DNA of 64,000 nt from Heterohyrax brucei. Lineage: Eukaryota; Chordata; Mammalia; Hyracoidea; Procaviidae. The notes below the pieces were generated by a model. The model was not told the DNA's origin. It saw nothing but the letters and a program-made list of their open reading frames with translations, and did no database searches. Positions 1 to 10,309 of the stretch are shown in pieces (the first letter of the stretch is position 1; each line of letters opens with the position of its first letter). A program made the translations under genes and the position numbers. The stretch is taken from the NCBI GenBank assembly GCA_028571685.1, contig CM053154.1, forward strand, positions 6,299,501 to 6,363,500, in the 5' to 3' direction.

Positions 1-139
1 CTAGAGGGAAAAAAGTGCAATCCTACCGTGTGCCAGGGAAGAAACAAAGCAATATGGGGAAACAGTGCTAGTGACTGGCACACTTATTATGTTTCATTGA
101 CTATGAGATGCCATCAGTTGAAGATGTACTATTATGTAC

Positions 140-655
140 TGTCACGGATTGAATTGTGTCTCCCAAAAAATATGTGTAGAAATTTGGCTGGGTTGTGATT
201 GCCAGTATTGTGTTATTACTCTCCATTTTGTGATTTTCTTGTGCTATATGTTAAAGAGGATTAGGGTGGGACTGTAAATCCTTTCCTAAAGTAACCTGCC
301 TGCTCCATTGTAAAGGGAGTTTCCCTGGAGTGTGGCTTGCACCAGGCTTTTTTTCCGTTATCCTACAAGGGATGAAAGGAAAGGGAAGCAAGCAGAGTTG
401 GGAACCTCATACTATCAAGATAGCAGCACCAGGAGTACAGTGCCTCCTTCAGAGCTGAGGTTCTTGAGCCAAAATGCTCCCGGGATAAAGACTGATACAA
501 CAGAAGGACTTTCCTCCAGAGCCACCAGAGGAAAAGCTTTCCTCTGGAGAAATTTGGGCTTATAGCCTACTGGACCATGTAAGAATAATCTTTTCTTTGC
601 TAAAGCCATCCACTTGTGGTATTTCTGTTAGAGCAGCACTAGTACCAATAAGAAA
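140..655 (+). mobile_element. Solo LTR, MaLR-like, afrotherian type
   Basis: Begins TGTCACGGATTGAATTGTGT and ends after a stretch ending GAGCAGCACTAG. This is the layout of mammalian MaLR LTRs (MLT1/MST/THE1), with a GAATTGTGTC-type start and a late AATAA signal followed by AAAGCCATCCACTTGTGGTATTT. The same element recurs at about 7.4, 11.2, 12.6, 44.6 and 48.8 kb. No internal region is attached, so it is a solo LTR fossil. The right end is approximate. The MaLR assignment rests on layout; the family name is not assigned. Confidence 0.6.
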
Positions 656-743
656 GAAGGAATACTGTTAATTAAACGAAAATATGTCTTTCATTGTCAG
701 GCTCATTTTGATTTCAAGGAGTGTTAAAATATAGAAATAAAAA

Positions 744-906
744 ATAAACCCAAACCTGCTACAGTTCATGCCACCTCATAGGGACTCTATAAGACAGAGC
801 AGAACTGCCCCATAGAGTTTCTGAGAAGTGCCTGGTAGATTCGAACTGCAAACCCTTTTGCTTAGCAGCCATAGCCCTTAACCAAACCGCTGCATCACCC
901 AGGTTC
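744..906 (-). mobile_element. AfroSINE (tRNA-derived SINE)
   Basis: Reverse copy of the common SINE of this window. On the plus strand the 3' tail comes first, then CAGAGCAGAACTGCCCCATA, then a tRNA-like head with GATTCGAACTGC (B box) and a degraded A box ending near CACCCAGGTTCC. Known afrotherian SINEs have this tRNA-head and RTE-tail design. Diverged and not transcribed as far as can be seen. Confidence 0.75.
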
Positions 907-944
907 CCCGCCGCAAAAAAAGAAATAAATAAAAATACTGTCAC

Positions 945-1497
945 AGAGAGACCCACGTGAGTGGGTCTCTGCATCGACTCATGACCAGAAGAACCAGATG
1001 GTGCCTGGCCATCACCAGTGATAGCCATGATGGAGCTCACAAAGTTGAGTCTCACTGGCAACAAGAGAATAAATAGAGGTGCACCCTGAGATCTCCAATG
1101 AAAGACTGCAGTTGATGGTACAGGGGCTTCAGGGTTCCAACTCAATGGCACTTGGCTTGGCTGGGAGCATGGCCCCTGGCCCTGATGCTGCCCCTGTCCA
1201 TAAATCATAATGAAGGTCAACTTTTCCGACAGCAGTGGATTGGACTTGGTGACGCAGAGTGACCATATCTTGTGGGAATTTTATGGTTCTGTGCATCTAC
1301 AGGATATCATCCTGCTGACCTCTTGCTGGAGGAAGGAGAGTGGGTGGAGAGGAGGGCATCGGAGACTGTTGGGAAGGTAGGACGTGTATGGAGCAGAGAG
1401 GAGGGCAGGGAGAGCAGGGAGAGCTGCATATAGGTGAACATGCAAATTTATGTGGAAATGTACATTTTCATTCAATCATAATAAAAAAAGAATATAA
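945..1497 (+). mobile_element. LINE-1 3' UTR fragment with target-site duplication
   Basis: A 5'-truncated insertion with an A-rich end, flanked by a perfect 14-bp direct repeat AAAAATACTGTCAC (931-944 and 1498-1511). The body matches, in reverse, the element at 16603-17312: shared segments include CCAGATGGTGCCTGGCCATCA and TAAATCATAATGAAGGTCAA. The shape (truncation, A-rich tail, long duplication) is typical of L1. Assignment to an afrotherian L1 3' UTR is from recognition of the family. No coding part remains. Confidence 0.65.
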
Positions 1498-1639
1498 AAA
1501 AATACTGTCACTAAAAATTGAGGAAATATGGTAGATAGTAGAGGAAAACTGAATATTGCATTTGACTGTGAATAAGTAATATAAATTATCATAATTTATG
1601 TTCACTGCTTACTATCCACATCTTTTTACCTCAGAACAT

Positions 1640-1868
1640 GATGGCTAGGAGACTTCAGTCCTTGGAGGAGGGCATCATGCTTGGTTAGAGGGTCAGAGGA
1701 AAAGAGCAGAGCCCCGATGAGCTGGGCAGACCCAGGGGCTGCAGCAGTGGGCTCAGGCCTGACGTCCTCAGGTGTGGACGGTGCAGAAGTGGGCAGGGCC
1801 CTGTTACCTTGAACACAGGGTCACTGCGAGTTGGGACCACCTCAGCAGCACCCAGCAACAACAACACT
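1640..1868 (+). mobile_element. RTE LINE 3' end
   Basis: Matches the other RTE ends here: a CAGTCCTTGGAGGAGGGCATCATGC-like segment (the SLEKDIML stretch of the RTE protein end), then GGTCACTGCGAGTTGGGACC and a final CAGCAACAACAAC. Heavily 5'-truncated and diverged, with no open frame. Confidence 0.7.
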
Positions 1869-1924
1869 AGGGTTATCAGTAATTTGGGGTTAGAGAAAAT
1901 CCATGTTATGTTAATCTTCCAGCT

Positions 1925-2240
1925 AATTTTGAAATAATTATAGATGCACAGTTAGCCACAAAGAAGAGATAGAAAATAAACATGTACAGCGAGGTCCCAT
2001 GTACCCTTCCCACAATGTCTCCCAATGGTAGAGCATCTGGCATAACTGTAAGACAGCGTCACAACCAGTAAATGGATGCTAGCATGTTCCACAACGCTTG
2101 TTCTGATTTTACCCATTTTACATGACTGATTTGTGTGTGTGCATAGACCTGTGTGACAAAGGAATGTGCTGATTCCTGTCACCACCACCACAGTCAAGAT
2201 AAATCCCCAAACCCACTGTGGAGTCCTTACCTATAGTGAC
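1925..2240 (-). mobile_element. Old LINE-1 (L1M) 3' UTR fragment
   Basis: Plus-strand text resembles the reverse complement of mammal-wide L1M 3' UTRs: CCCATGTACCCTTC, GCATCTGGCATAACTGTA, GATTTGTGTGTGTGCATAGA and CACCACCACCACAGTCAAGAT in the expected order. Strongly diverged, and boundaries are approximate. Confidence 0.5.
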
Positions 2241-3180
2241 TGTATAGGACAGATTGCAAGCACCCCAGAGGGTTTGCAGGGCTGTCACCTTTATGGAAGC
2301 AGACGGCCACCTCTGTCCCCTTTCAGTCAGCAGCTGAGCATCTAACCACCATGGCACCAGGGCTCCTTGGGTCCAGATGCCGACCGCTGGTACGTAGTAC
2401 TGGGTAGCAGTGCACTGTAAAGGCATCGGCTCCGTGTCCAGGTGGGTGACTCAGACGGCACACTCGCTTGTTTGTGACTTAAAGCCCGTGGGCACATTGC
2501 TGATGATCCTGCTTCCCTGAAATACTTCGGATCAACTTGTGCAGGTGGAGTTATCTAGAATCAGAATCCCCTGCCTTGGAAGTAGTTTCTCAGGGTTGTT
2601 TTTTTTTAAGAGCTATTGAGGCCTGTTCATTCTAGAATGAGGGACAGGAAGCGCTGGCAGCACTACCGCAAAGCAAAAGAGAACTTGCCTGCCAGGCCTG
2701 ATCAGCCTTGTGCCTTTAGAAGGACGACGACACGGCTTAATGCGTATTATCTTCCATAGCCTCATCAAGTGACATAATAAATCTAAGACAATGCACGGAA
2801 TTGCACCATCCATTCGGTGACAGTTGCTTCTCGGGGACCGCCTGCTGTCCGACAGCCTTGGGGTAAACCCTTTTGTCTGTTACCCTGTTTACTTTGAACA
2901 CTGACCTCCTGAGACAGGACTTCGCCTCCCCTTCCATTTCACTGATGAGCAAACCGCAGTTTCCAGACGCTGGATACCTGTCCTGTGTCATCGAGTCTGA
3001 AAGGAGCAGGTGGCTTTGATGCCCAAGTCCGTTTTCTTTACTGGAAAGTGCCTTTTTTTCCTCCCTTGGCTAAATATTCCACCGTATGTTTTCTCAGCAG
3101 TTCTGGAGAGGAAGTCGCTGGAACTCCGGGACATTCCCTTTATGTTTTTTAGTGCTTACGGTTTGAATTTCAGCGCCTCC
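2241..3180. other. Unique sequence, no gene seen
   Basis: No recognisable repeat family and no coding exon. Open frames are short and on both strands. Composition is average until the GC-rich block that starts near 3180. Confidence 0.5.
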
Positions 3181-3252
3181 CTCCCTCCATCTGTAGCACG
3201 CCCAGCCCGGGTGGTCTCTCGAGCCTCTTCGTGCTCCCCAACCCCTGAGCTG

Positions 3253-3378
3253 TCGGGGGGCCCTCAGCCGTCGGGGGGCCCTCAGCCATCGGGGGGCCCT
3301 CAGCCGTCGGGGGGCCCTCAGCCGTCGGGGGGCCCTCAGCCGTCGGGGGGCCCTCAGCCGTCGGGGGGCCCTCAGCCC
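3253..3378. repeat. 18-bp GC-rich minisatellite, seven units
   Basis: Seven head-to-tail copies of TCGGGGGGCCCTCAGCCG with no spacing. Only units 2 and 7 differ, each at the last base, so the array is very homogeneous and probably expanded recently. Each unit has a six-G run and a CpG, so the array can be expected to favour G-quadruplex formation and to vary in copy number. Because 18 is a multiple of three and the unit lacks stops, it creates open frames on both strands (for example SGGPQP repeated) that should not be read as genes. Confidence 0.95.
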
Positions 3379-3427
3379 AACGGCCCCGGGCAAGTGCGCC
3401 ACGGCGCAGTGCAGAAAAAAGCAGCCG

Positions 3428-3442
3428 CCACCAGGGGGCGCC
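3428..3442 (+). promoter_or_regulatory. Candidate CTCF binding motif
   Basis: CCACCAGGGGGCGCC is a near-perfect match to the CTCF core consensus (CCASYAGRKGGCRS). It lies about 50 bp right of the minisatellite in a local CpG-rich stretch (about 3190-3460). The motif is read directly from the sequence; occupancy is inference. It is the strongest CTCF-like match I noticed in the window. Confidence 0.6.
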
Positions 3443-4832
3443 GGAGCCTCGAGGTGGCTGGTACCCACAGGATGGCTGGCCCCAACCACCTGCCCCGCAG
3501 AAAGGGGCTCTTTCTGGGATTTTCACTCCCTTTGGCTCAGCCGCTGCCTTCAAAGGATAAATCACAGTGGTTGCCGCATGTTTTAGAATCCTTATGGGTT
3601 GTGCTGTATATTGCAGTTGAAAGAAAACGGGTGACTTGGAGGCGTCTTCCTCTTCCGCACAGCAGTCACGGATGCAGAGCTCTGAGGTGGCTTTTTCCGG
3701 AGGTGCAATTGTGTTCACTGGCTCACTTTAAAACCCACCGTTCCATTGATTTTGACACAAACCTATAATAAGTGGTGTCAGATAGAGGTCAGCAGAATGC
3801 TGGGAGTCGCAAGCAAATCCCTAGGCCTCTTGGCCCTGCTGGTTTTAACTCAGTGCAGAGTCAGGGTGCCCGTCAGCTGCATAGTCAGCCAGAGGCCAAG
3901 AACTAGTTTAGAGTGTGGAAAGCCGAATGTCATGTTAAGAGACAGAAGCTACTTTCATCTTTAGTATCAGGCTGCCCAGATGGCAAGGGCTTTATACCCT
4001 TGGAAGGTGAGACGGGGACGTATGTAAAAGAAAGTGACCTGAACGTATGGAAGAGAAGCGTGCCTCGGGCTAGTTCATTTACACTTGGGTCTGTTGGTTT
4101 TCATCTCCGTGCCCAGGCAGTGCCCTTGAGAAGGTACATCCTGGGGCAGGGATGGGACACAGTGTGGCCAGAGCTGGTCAGTAGTGTTTCTGTTGCCCGT
4201 CCTGGAAGGGGTCAGAGCGGCTGGGCAATGCTCCACACGCAGGCGCCGTGGTCGCATCCTGTCTGGTTTTACCTCCCCACTTTCTTTCTCTGGGCCTCGG
4301 TTTCCTCATCTACCAGCTCCAGCTGGGAGGCAATTCACAGACTTTTCTTTTTTAAGCCAAAGCCAAGTAAAGTCACAGTATTAGTCCCTTGTAGTAAAAA
4401 AAGGAAAGACTCCTCTATCACTTCTCTTCCTATCAGCAGTTTTCTTCGGGAGTGATCGCCATCACCTGTAGTGAGTGTCCTGGAAGGATGTTTGGAGTGC
4501 TCAGAACCCTTCACACATCCATGTAAATGTAGGGAGATACTCTTAGATTTTGTTGTGGTGGCTGTTTGTTTTTAAACCAAGTTGGGCATACACTACCTGG
4601 AGTGGTCTTTCACCGCTAATACAGTGTGAGAGAACGTACAGGGGACTCATTCATTTTAGCTCTTGCACAGAACTCCTGTAGTTTGCGGATCGTGATTTGT
4701 CAAACAGTTCTTCCCAGTGAATTTTTAGGAGGACTCCGACTTGTTCTCAAGAAGACTTTGGTACACACCGTCTCTCAGATGTCCTGGAGCACGTGGAAGT
4801 GCTGGATGGAAGCTCTGTTGCTTTTGTTACCA
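3443..4832. other. Unique sequence, no gene seen
   Basis: No repeat family recognised apart from a possible MIR scrap near 4285-4320 (TGGGCCTCGGTTTCCTCATCT). Open frames up to 180 codons (3913-4455) show no domain or codon pattern that I recognise and lack support as exons. Confidence 0.45.
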
Positions 4833-4847
4833 AAAAGTCCCAGTTTG

Positions 4848-5657
4848 GGTGTCAGCTCAACTTGACCAAAACAAAGTCACGGGAACTTTGCATACATGTT
4901 TAGACTTCCCAAGGGACTAAGTAACTGGGCTGAGGTCTAGGGACCATGGTCTCAGAGGACAACTAGCTCTATTGGCATAACATAATTTAAAAAGAAAGTG
5001 TGGTATGTCTGACTGTGGTGAGTGGCATCTGGGATCTTAGATGCCTGCTGGGTGGCCATCTGAGACACATCTCCCCATCCTGGCCACAGCAAAGGAGAAT
5101 GAAGAAAACCCAAGACTTAGAGTAGTCCAAAGGACTAAGCAACCACACTACCACGGCTTCTTCCAGACGGAGCCCCGAACAGCTAGATGGTGCCCGGCTG
5201 CCACCACCACCTGCTCCGACAGGGTTGGCAGAGGGTCCCAGAGCAACAGAGCGGGAGAGAGAAGCAGAACAAGGTGTTAACTTGCGAAAGAAGACCTGAC
5301 TAAGCAGTCTGACAGAGACTGGGGAGCCCACAGGAGTACAGCCCCTTAAACACCCTTTAACTCTATGCTAAAGTCACTCCGGAGGTGACAGCTCTATAGG
5401 GCAAGCAGTGAAATGTGTGAAGAATATGCTTTGAAATCCAGTCACTCTGTGAGATCAACGGACGCACCACCCCAAAGCAGAGAGTGTGAAGGGACTGGAA
5501 AGCTGGATGAATGGAAACAGGAAACTGGGACAGAGAAGCGAGGAGTCCTGACACATCGAGGGGTGGCAAGCAGTGTCATGGAACAATTTGTGTATTATTG
5601 TTTAATGAGCAACTAATTTGCTCTGTAAACTTTCACTTAAAGCACAATAATAATTTT
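4848..5657 (+). mobile_element. LINE-1 3' UTR fragment with 15-bp duplication
   Basis: Flanked by a perfect 15-bp direct repeat AAAAGTCCCAGTTTG (4833-4847 and 5658-5672). Ends with TAAACTTTCACTTAAAGCAC and an A/T-rich tail containing AATAATAATT. The body is the reverse complement of the L1 at 12366-13640 (shared: the 'ctagggaccatgg' region and 'gagtggcatctgggatcttagatg' region). Truncated at the 5' end, with only 3' UTR present. Afrotherian L1 assignment is from recognition. Confidence 0.75.
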
Positions 5658-5672
5658 AAAAGTCCCAGTTTG

Positions 5673-6667
5673 TTTTTGATAGGGACTTTGATGTGATCGT
5701 GGTCAGCAGATACGTAAGTTTTTACTGTTTCGCTGTGTATGTGTGCAGTTCAGGGACATTAATTCCCTTTATCGTTTTGTGCAGCCCCTACCACCTCTGG
5801 TTCCCACCTTTTCTATTGCCTTTTTCAGAAACTCAGCCCCTCCAAAGCAATAACTCCCGCTTCCGTCCCTGCCTCCCGGCCGTCTCTGGTGACCACTAAT
5901 GAACGTTGTTCTCTGTGCACTCACCCATTCTAGAGGTTTCGTGTAAGTGAACTCGTCCACTCGGTGTCCTCTTGTGTCTGGTTCTGCGCTCAGCACAGTG
6001 TTCTCAAGCTCTGTCCATGAGGTGGGGAGTCTCAGTTCCTCATTCCTCTTCATGGCAGAATAATTCCTCTTGTGTGTCTTAGTGTCTGAGTGCTTCTATA
6101 GCAGAAATGCCCAAAGTGGGTGGCTTTCACAAATAGAGGTATTTTTTCAAAGTTTAGGAGGCTAGAAGCTTGAATTCAGGGCACCAGATGTAGGGGAAGG
6201 TGGGTCCACTCTGGGCACAATATTCTTGTTTCACTTTCCCTATTGTTCTCAGAATTCCTTGGAGATCTCAACGTGGCATCTGGCTTCCTGTCCTTTGTGC
6301 TTACTCTTACTAGTTTTATGACTAATCTGCTTTTTTTCCTACCTCAAAAGTGATTAGGCCTAAGACATACCATATGCTGATACGGTCTTGTTGATATGAC
6401 AAAGAAAACCCTATTCCTGAAGGGACTACATCCACAGTAGGGGCGTTAGGATTCTAGCACGTGGTTTTGGAGGACACAGTTCCGTCCACAGCAGTGTCTG
6501 TGCTGTGTTCTGTTTACCCGTTCATCTGCTGACGGACGTTGGGGCGGCCCCCACTTTCTGGCTGTTGTGAAGATTGCTGCACCGAGTGCTGCCCTGCCGG
6601 TGTCTGAGTCCCGGCTCGCGGTCCTTCAGGGTACACACCCACGAGTGGAATTGCTGAGTCATATGGT
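5673..6667 (-). mobile_element. Old LINE-1 (L1M) 3' UTR, split by an LTR
   Basis: Left part (to about 6074) carries the L1M-type order of AAGCAATAACTCCC, CCATTCTAGAGGTTTCGTGTAAG, CTCTGTCCATGAG and CATGGCAGAATAATTCC. The right part (from about 6493) resumes with TTTACCCGTTCATCTGCTGA, GATTGCTGCACCGAGTGC and GAGTGGAATTGCTGAGTCAT. The two parts read continuously once the LTR at 6075-6492 is set aside. Reverse orientation; no coding part. Confidence 0.65.
6075..6492 (-). mobile_element. Solo LTR, MaLR-like
   Basis: Reverse-strand LTR inserted in the L1M. It starts TGTCTTAGTGTCTGAG, continues with GCTTCTATAGCAGAAATGCC and GGTGGCTTT, and ends near GACACAGTTCCGTCCAC. It is related to the MaLR-like LTRs elsewhere but more diverged. 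No internal sequence, so a solo LTR fossil. Confidence 0.55.
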
Positions 6668-6896
6668 ATTTCTTTCTTTCTTGCTTGAAATCATTTATTT
6701 TTGTTGTTGTTGAGAATATTCAGAGCAGAACACACACTAATTCAGTAGTTTCTACACACACCATTGGGTGACCTGGTGATATTCTGCGTAGCATAGCCAT
6801 TCTCATCTTTTCGGAGATATTTCTTCATCACTAGTATAGATGCCTTGTACCCTGAGGCTCCTATCTAATCTTATGAGTTGCTGTTGTCAGTTTGAC
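6668..6896 (-). mobile_element. Probable LINE 3' UTR piece
   Basis: T-rich start (TTATTTTTGTTGTTGTTGAG) followed by AATATTCAGAGCAGAACACA and, at the right, CCTATCTAATCTTATGAGTT. This looks like a reverse LINE 3' end between the L1M and the RTE. The family is not certain. Confidence 0.35.
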
Positions 6897-6904
6897 GCAT
6901 GTAT

Positions 6905-8288
6905 TGTTGTTGCTAGGTGCCGCTGAGTCAGTTCCAACTCACAGCAACTTCAGGCAGAACAGAGTGAACAGTGCCCAGTCCTGTGGCACCCTCACGACAG
7001 CTGCTTCGCGTGAGTCTAGTGTTGCAGCCACTGTATTAGTTTATCTCGTTGAAGGTCTTTTTTCTTTTTTGGCTGATCATCTGCTTTACCAAGCACAGTG
7101 TCCCCCTCCAAGGACTGGTCCCTCCTGATAACATGTCCAAAGTACTTTGGACAAAGCCTTCCCTTCCTTGTTTCGGAAGAGCATTCTGATGGAACGTCTA
7201 AGACACATTTGTTTGTCCTTGTCCTTCTGACTTTCTGCGGTAGGTTTGATACTCTTCACTATCACCATAGTTCAGAGGCACTGGTTCTTGGTCAGACTTC
7301 CTTATTAATGGTCCACCTTTCACATGCATATGAGGTGAGTGTAAATACCATGGCGTCGTGGATTGAATTGTGTCCCCTCCAAAACAGGTGTAGCTGTGTG
7401 ACCAGGATTCCTTGTGTTCTGTGATTGTCCTCTGTTTTGTGATTTTACTGTGCTGTATGTTTAGGATTAGGGTGGGACTGTAAATCACTTCAAAAGATTA
7501 CCTCCCTGCTCCACTGTAAAGGGAGTTTCCCTGGAGTGTGGCTTGCGCCACCCTTAATCCTTGCATCGTACAAGAGATGAAAGAGAAGCAAGCAGAGAAT
7601 TGGGAACCTCACGCCATCAAGCAAGCAACACCCGCAGAAGAGCACGCCCTGGACAAGACGCTCCCTGGACAAAGACTGATGCAATACCAGACTTTCCTCC
7701 AGAGTCGACAAAGGGGAAAGCCTTCCTCTGGAGCGGACACGTATATGGACTTGTAGCCTACCAAACTGTGTAAAAATAAACCTTCCTTTGCTAGCACCAG
7801 CCACTCTGTGCTATTTCTGTTTGAGCAGCCCTCGCTGACTAAAACAAGTGGCTTGAGTCAGGCCCACTGTAGTCCTCAAAGGGACATCTTGGTTTTTAAC
7901 ACTTTAAAGAGGCCTTTTGCTGCAGATTTGCCCAGTGAAATGCATCATTTGATTTCTTGACTGCTGCTTGATCGTGGATCCAAGTAAAATGAAATCCTTG
8001 ACAACCTTAATCTTGTCTCCGTTTGTCATTGTTTGTTGGTCCGGTTGTGAGGACTTTTGTTTTCTTTATGTTGAGATGTAATTCATACTGAAGGCTTTAG
8101 TCTCTGATCTTCGTCCGTAAGTGCTTCAAATCCACCTCACCTTCAGCAAGTATCATCTGTGGATTGTAGATTGTTAATGAATCTTCCTTCAGTCTTGATG
8201 CCCTGTTCTTCATGTAGTCCAGCTTCTCTGATTATTTGTTCATCGTACAGATTAAGTGTGGTGAATGAATACAGTCCTGATGGACACC
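6905..8288 (-). mobile_element. RTE LINE 3' part, split by an LTR
   Basis: Reads inward from its 3' tail (TGTTGTTGCTAGGTGCCGCT). Segments at 7080-7350 match the reverse of the RTE at 62585-63418, for example CCAAGGACTGGTCCCTCCTG and CAGACTTCCTTATTAATGG. After the LTR at 7354-7846 it resumes with GGGACATCTTGGTTTTTAAC and CAGATTTGCCCAGTG, the same order as at 14236-14300. It covers the end of the reverse-transcriptase region and the C-terminus but is broken throughout. Confidence 0.75.
7354..7846 (+). mobile_element. Solo LTR, MaLR-like, inside the RTE
   Basis: Starts CGTCGTGGATTGAATTGTGT and ends CTGACTAAAACA. The flanks CATGG (7349-7353) and AGTGG (7847-7851) look like a decayed 5-bp duplication, as expected for ERVL/MaLR insertions. 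Same family as the copy at 140-655. Younger than the RTE it interrupts. Confidence 0.7.
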
Positions 8289-9000
8289 TTTCCTGACTTT
8301 GTTTTTTATTTTTCAGATTCACTGTTGTTTTTTACTGTTGTGTAATACTCCATTGTGTATATGTACCACAGGTGGTTTATCCATTCATCACCCTGATGGG
8401 TGTCCAGGTTGTTTCCATATTTTTGCTATTGTGAACAATACCTCAGTGAACATGGGTGTGCATATGTCTATTCATGTGATGACTTATTTTTCTAGAATAT
8501 ATTCCTATGAGTTGGATTGCTGGTATATCTATTTCTAGCTTTGTAAGAAAGCACCATATTGTGTTTCAAAATGGTTTTATCCTTTTGCATCCCACCAGCA
8601 GTGCATAAGAGTTAATGTCTCCCTGCAGCCTCTCCAACATTTGTTGTTTCCTGTTTCTGTGATTTGTGCCAGTAATACCAGTGTGAGATGCTATCTCATT
8701 GTGGTTTTGATGTGTGTTTCTCTAATATCTGATGATTGTTAGCATTTCCTCATGCATTTGTTGGCTGCTTGAATATTGTCTTTGGTGAAGTGTCTGTTCA
8801 TTTCTTTTGCCCATTTTTGAAGTAGGATTAGTTGCAGAGGTGTTGGAATTTTTTTTTTTTTTTGCCTTGTGTGCAGATTTTAAAGGTGAGATCTTTGTCA
8901 AGTTTTTAATAGCCAGTTTTTTTTCCCCAATCTGTAGGTGGAGTCTTTCGACGAGCATTTAATTTTTAGAAGATTCCAGTTATCTAGCTTATTTTCTGGG
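8289..9000 (-). mobile_element. LINE-1 3' UTR fragment
   Basis: Classic L1 3' region in reverse: AATACTCCATTGTGTATATG, GGTTGTTTCCATATTTTTGC, TGGTTTTGATGTGTGTTTCTC and GTCTGTTCATTTCTTTTGCCC all occur in the usual order. A T-run at 8850-8863 is an internal expansion. The 3' end lies at the left edge, next to the RTE. Confidence 0.8.
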
Positions 9001-10130
9001 TAGGGCCCAGCAGAACTGCTACCCAACCTGCCTGTCCCAAGCAGAATCTGACTGGTAAGAGTTCCAAGAGGAAAAAGAATAAAGAAAATGAAAGGGAGGA
9101 GATTATCTGAAACAGAATTCAAGACACAGAACTGAAGAACACAAACCAGTATAGTAAAAGACTGCTAGAACAAAGAAATGACGGTGATCGTAATTGAAAA
9201 CATCAGCCCAGTATCTGTTGATTGCTCACTAGTGCTACGTGCTGCAGTAAGAGCCGTGACGTATCACCCCTGCCATCGTCACTACCGCTTTCCGTAATGG
9301 CATACCCTTATCCCCGTTTTATGGGTGCCCAGTAGGTTAAGTTACATGGTCAAGATCAAGTGGTTAGCAAGTGGCATGGCCAGGTTTTAGAGCCAGGTAG
9401 TCGGATGCAGTGTCTCACTGTGTCACCAGGAAATGCTAGAATACCACATAGACAGAGAAGATCCTAAAGCTTACAGAGAGAAAAATGGGACCCTGCTGAA
9501 GGAAAATTAATCAGAGCAGTAGAATAATTATCTGGCAAATCTGGAAGCCAGAGCACAATGGAGAGATGCCTTCATTTCTGAAAGAAAATGGTTTTCAGTG
9601 AAGAACTCTGCATCAGACAAATTCTCAGTCAAGTGTGAGAATCGAACAAAGACGCTGCAAACATAAGAACCCAGAACACTTCACTGCAGAGCGGCTTCTT
9701 TAGGAAGCCGACAGAGATGTGTTCTCACAAGGCAATGGGAGTTCAGATTTGTCATGCAGTCCACCCTCAACTGAGAAAGGAAAACATGGAACCCGGAAAA
9801 CAAGGAGTCTGACTCAGAGAAAGGCCAAAGGAAGCCCCAGGGGACAGCTGTGCGGCGGCAGAGTGGCGGGCATGCGGGGACCCTGATGTTACCACAAAGG
9901 GTGATAGAAATGTGCTAGCAGCACTGGACAGTGTGAGGTGGAAAAAAAGAGAAGACAAAGAAATTCACCTCCATGAGTATAAGAAACAGAAAAGGAATTA
10001 TTTAGAACAGCTAAATCAAGAAAGAGCAGCATAAGCATGATTTTTAGCAATGTAAAAGAAAGTATAAGAAGAGATAAGCAAAAGAACTGGGAGAGGCAGT
10101 TAGCAGAGAATGGGAATGGTGGATGGTTGG
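9001..10130 (+). other. Purine-rich old sequence, possibly L1-derived
   Basis: A-rich plus-strand sequence with phrases such as CATCAGACAAATTCTCAG and AAGAACCCAGAACACTTCAC that resemble very old L1 3' regions, with a MIR at 9236-9425. I cannot name a family with confidence. Frames are short and no gene is seen. Confidence 0.25.
9236..9425 (-). mobile_element. MIR SINE
   Basis: Reverse MIR core: CCCGTTTTATGGGTGCCC, GGTTAAGTTACATGGTCAAG, GTTAGCAAGTGGCATGGCCAG and GAGCCAGGTAGTC follow the standard order. Ancient mammal-wide SINE. Confidence 0.6.
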
Positions 10131-10252
10131 ACAGGGCTGGCACAAGGACTGCTGTTGTTTATTACAAACCTTTGATTTTTAAACTATGTGTGTTTATTAA
10201 GTTGATTAAGAAAAATTCTGTGAGTTTCACCAAAAAACCTGATTTCTGGCTT

Positions 10253-10304
10253 CCTTTGAGAAACTTAGAGGATCTGGCAGCCCTTTGAGAAACTTAGAGG
10301 ATCT
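10253..10304. repeat. Short tandem duplication, 29-bp period
   Basis: A 23-bp segment beginning CCTTTGAGAAACTTAG occurs twice without mismatch (10253-10275 and 10282-10304). The perfect identity suggests a recent local duplication. Confidence 0.9.
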
Positions 10305-10309
10305 TGCAC

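Noticed and set aside
3010-3768. 252-codon open frame on the plus strand, with overlapping long frames on the minus strand
   Set aside because: The length comes from the 18-bp minisatellite, which has no stop in several frames. The flanking residues match no known family.
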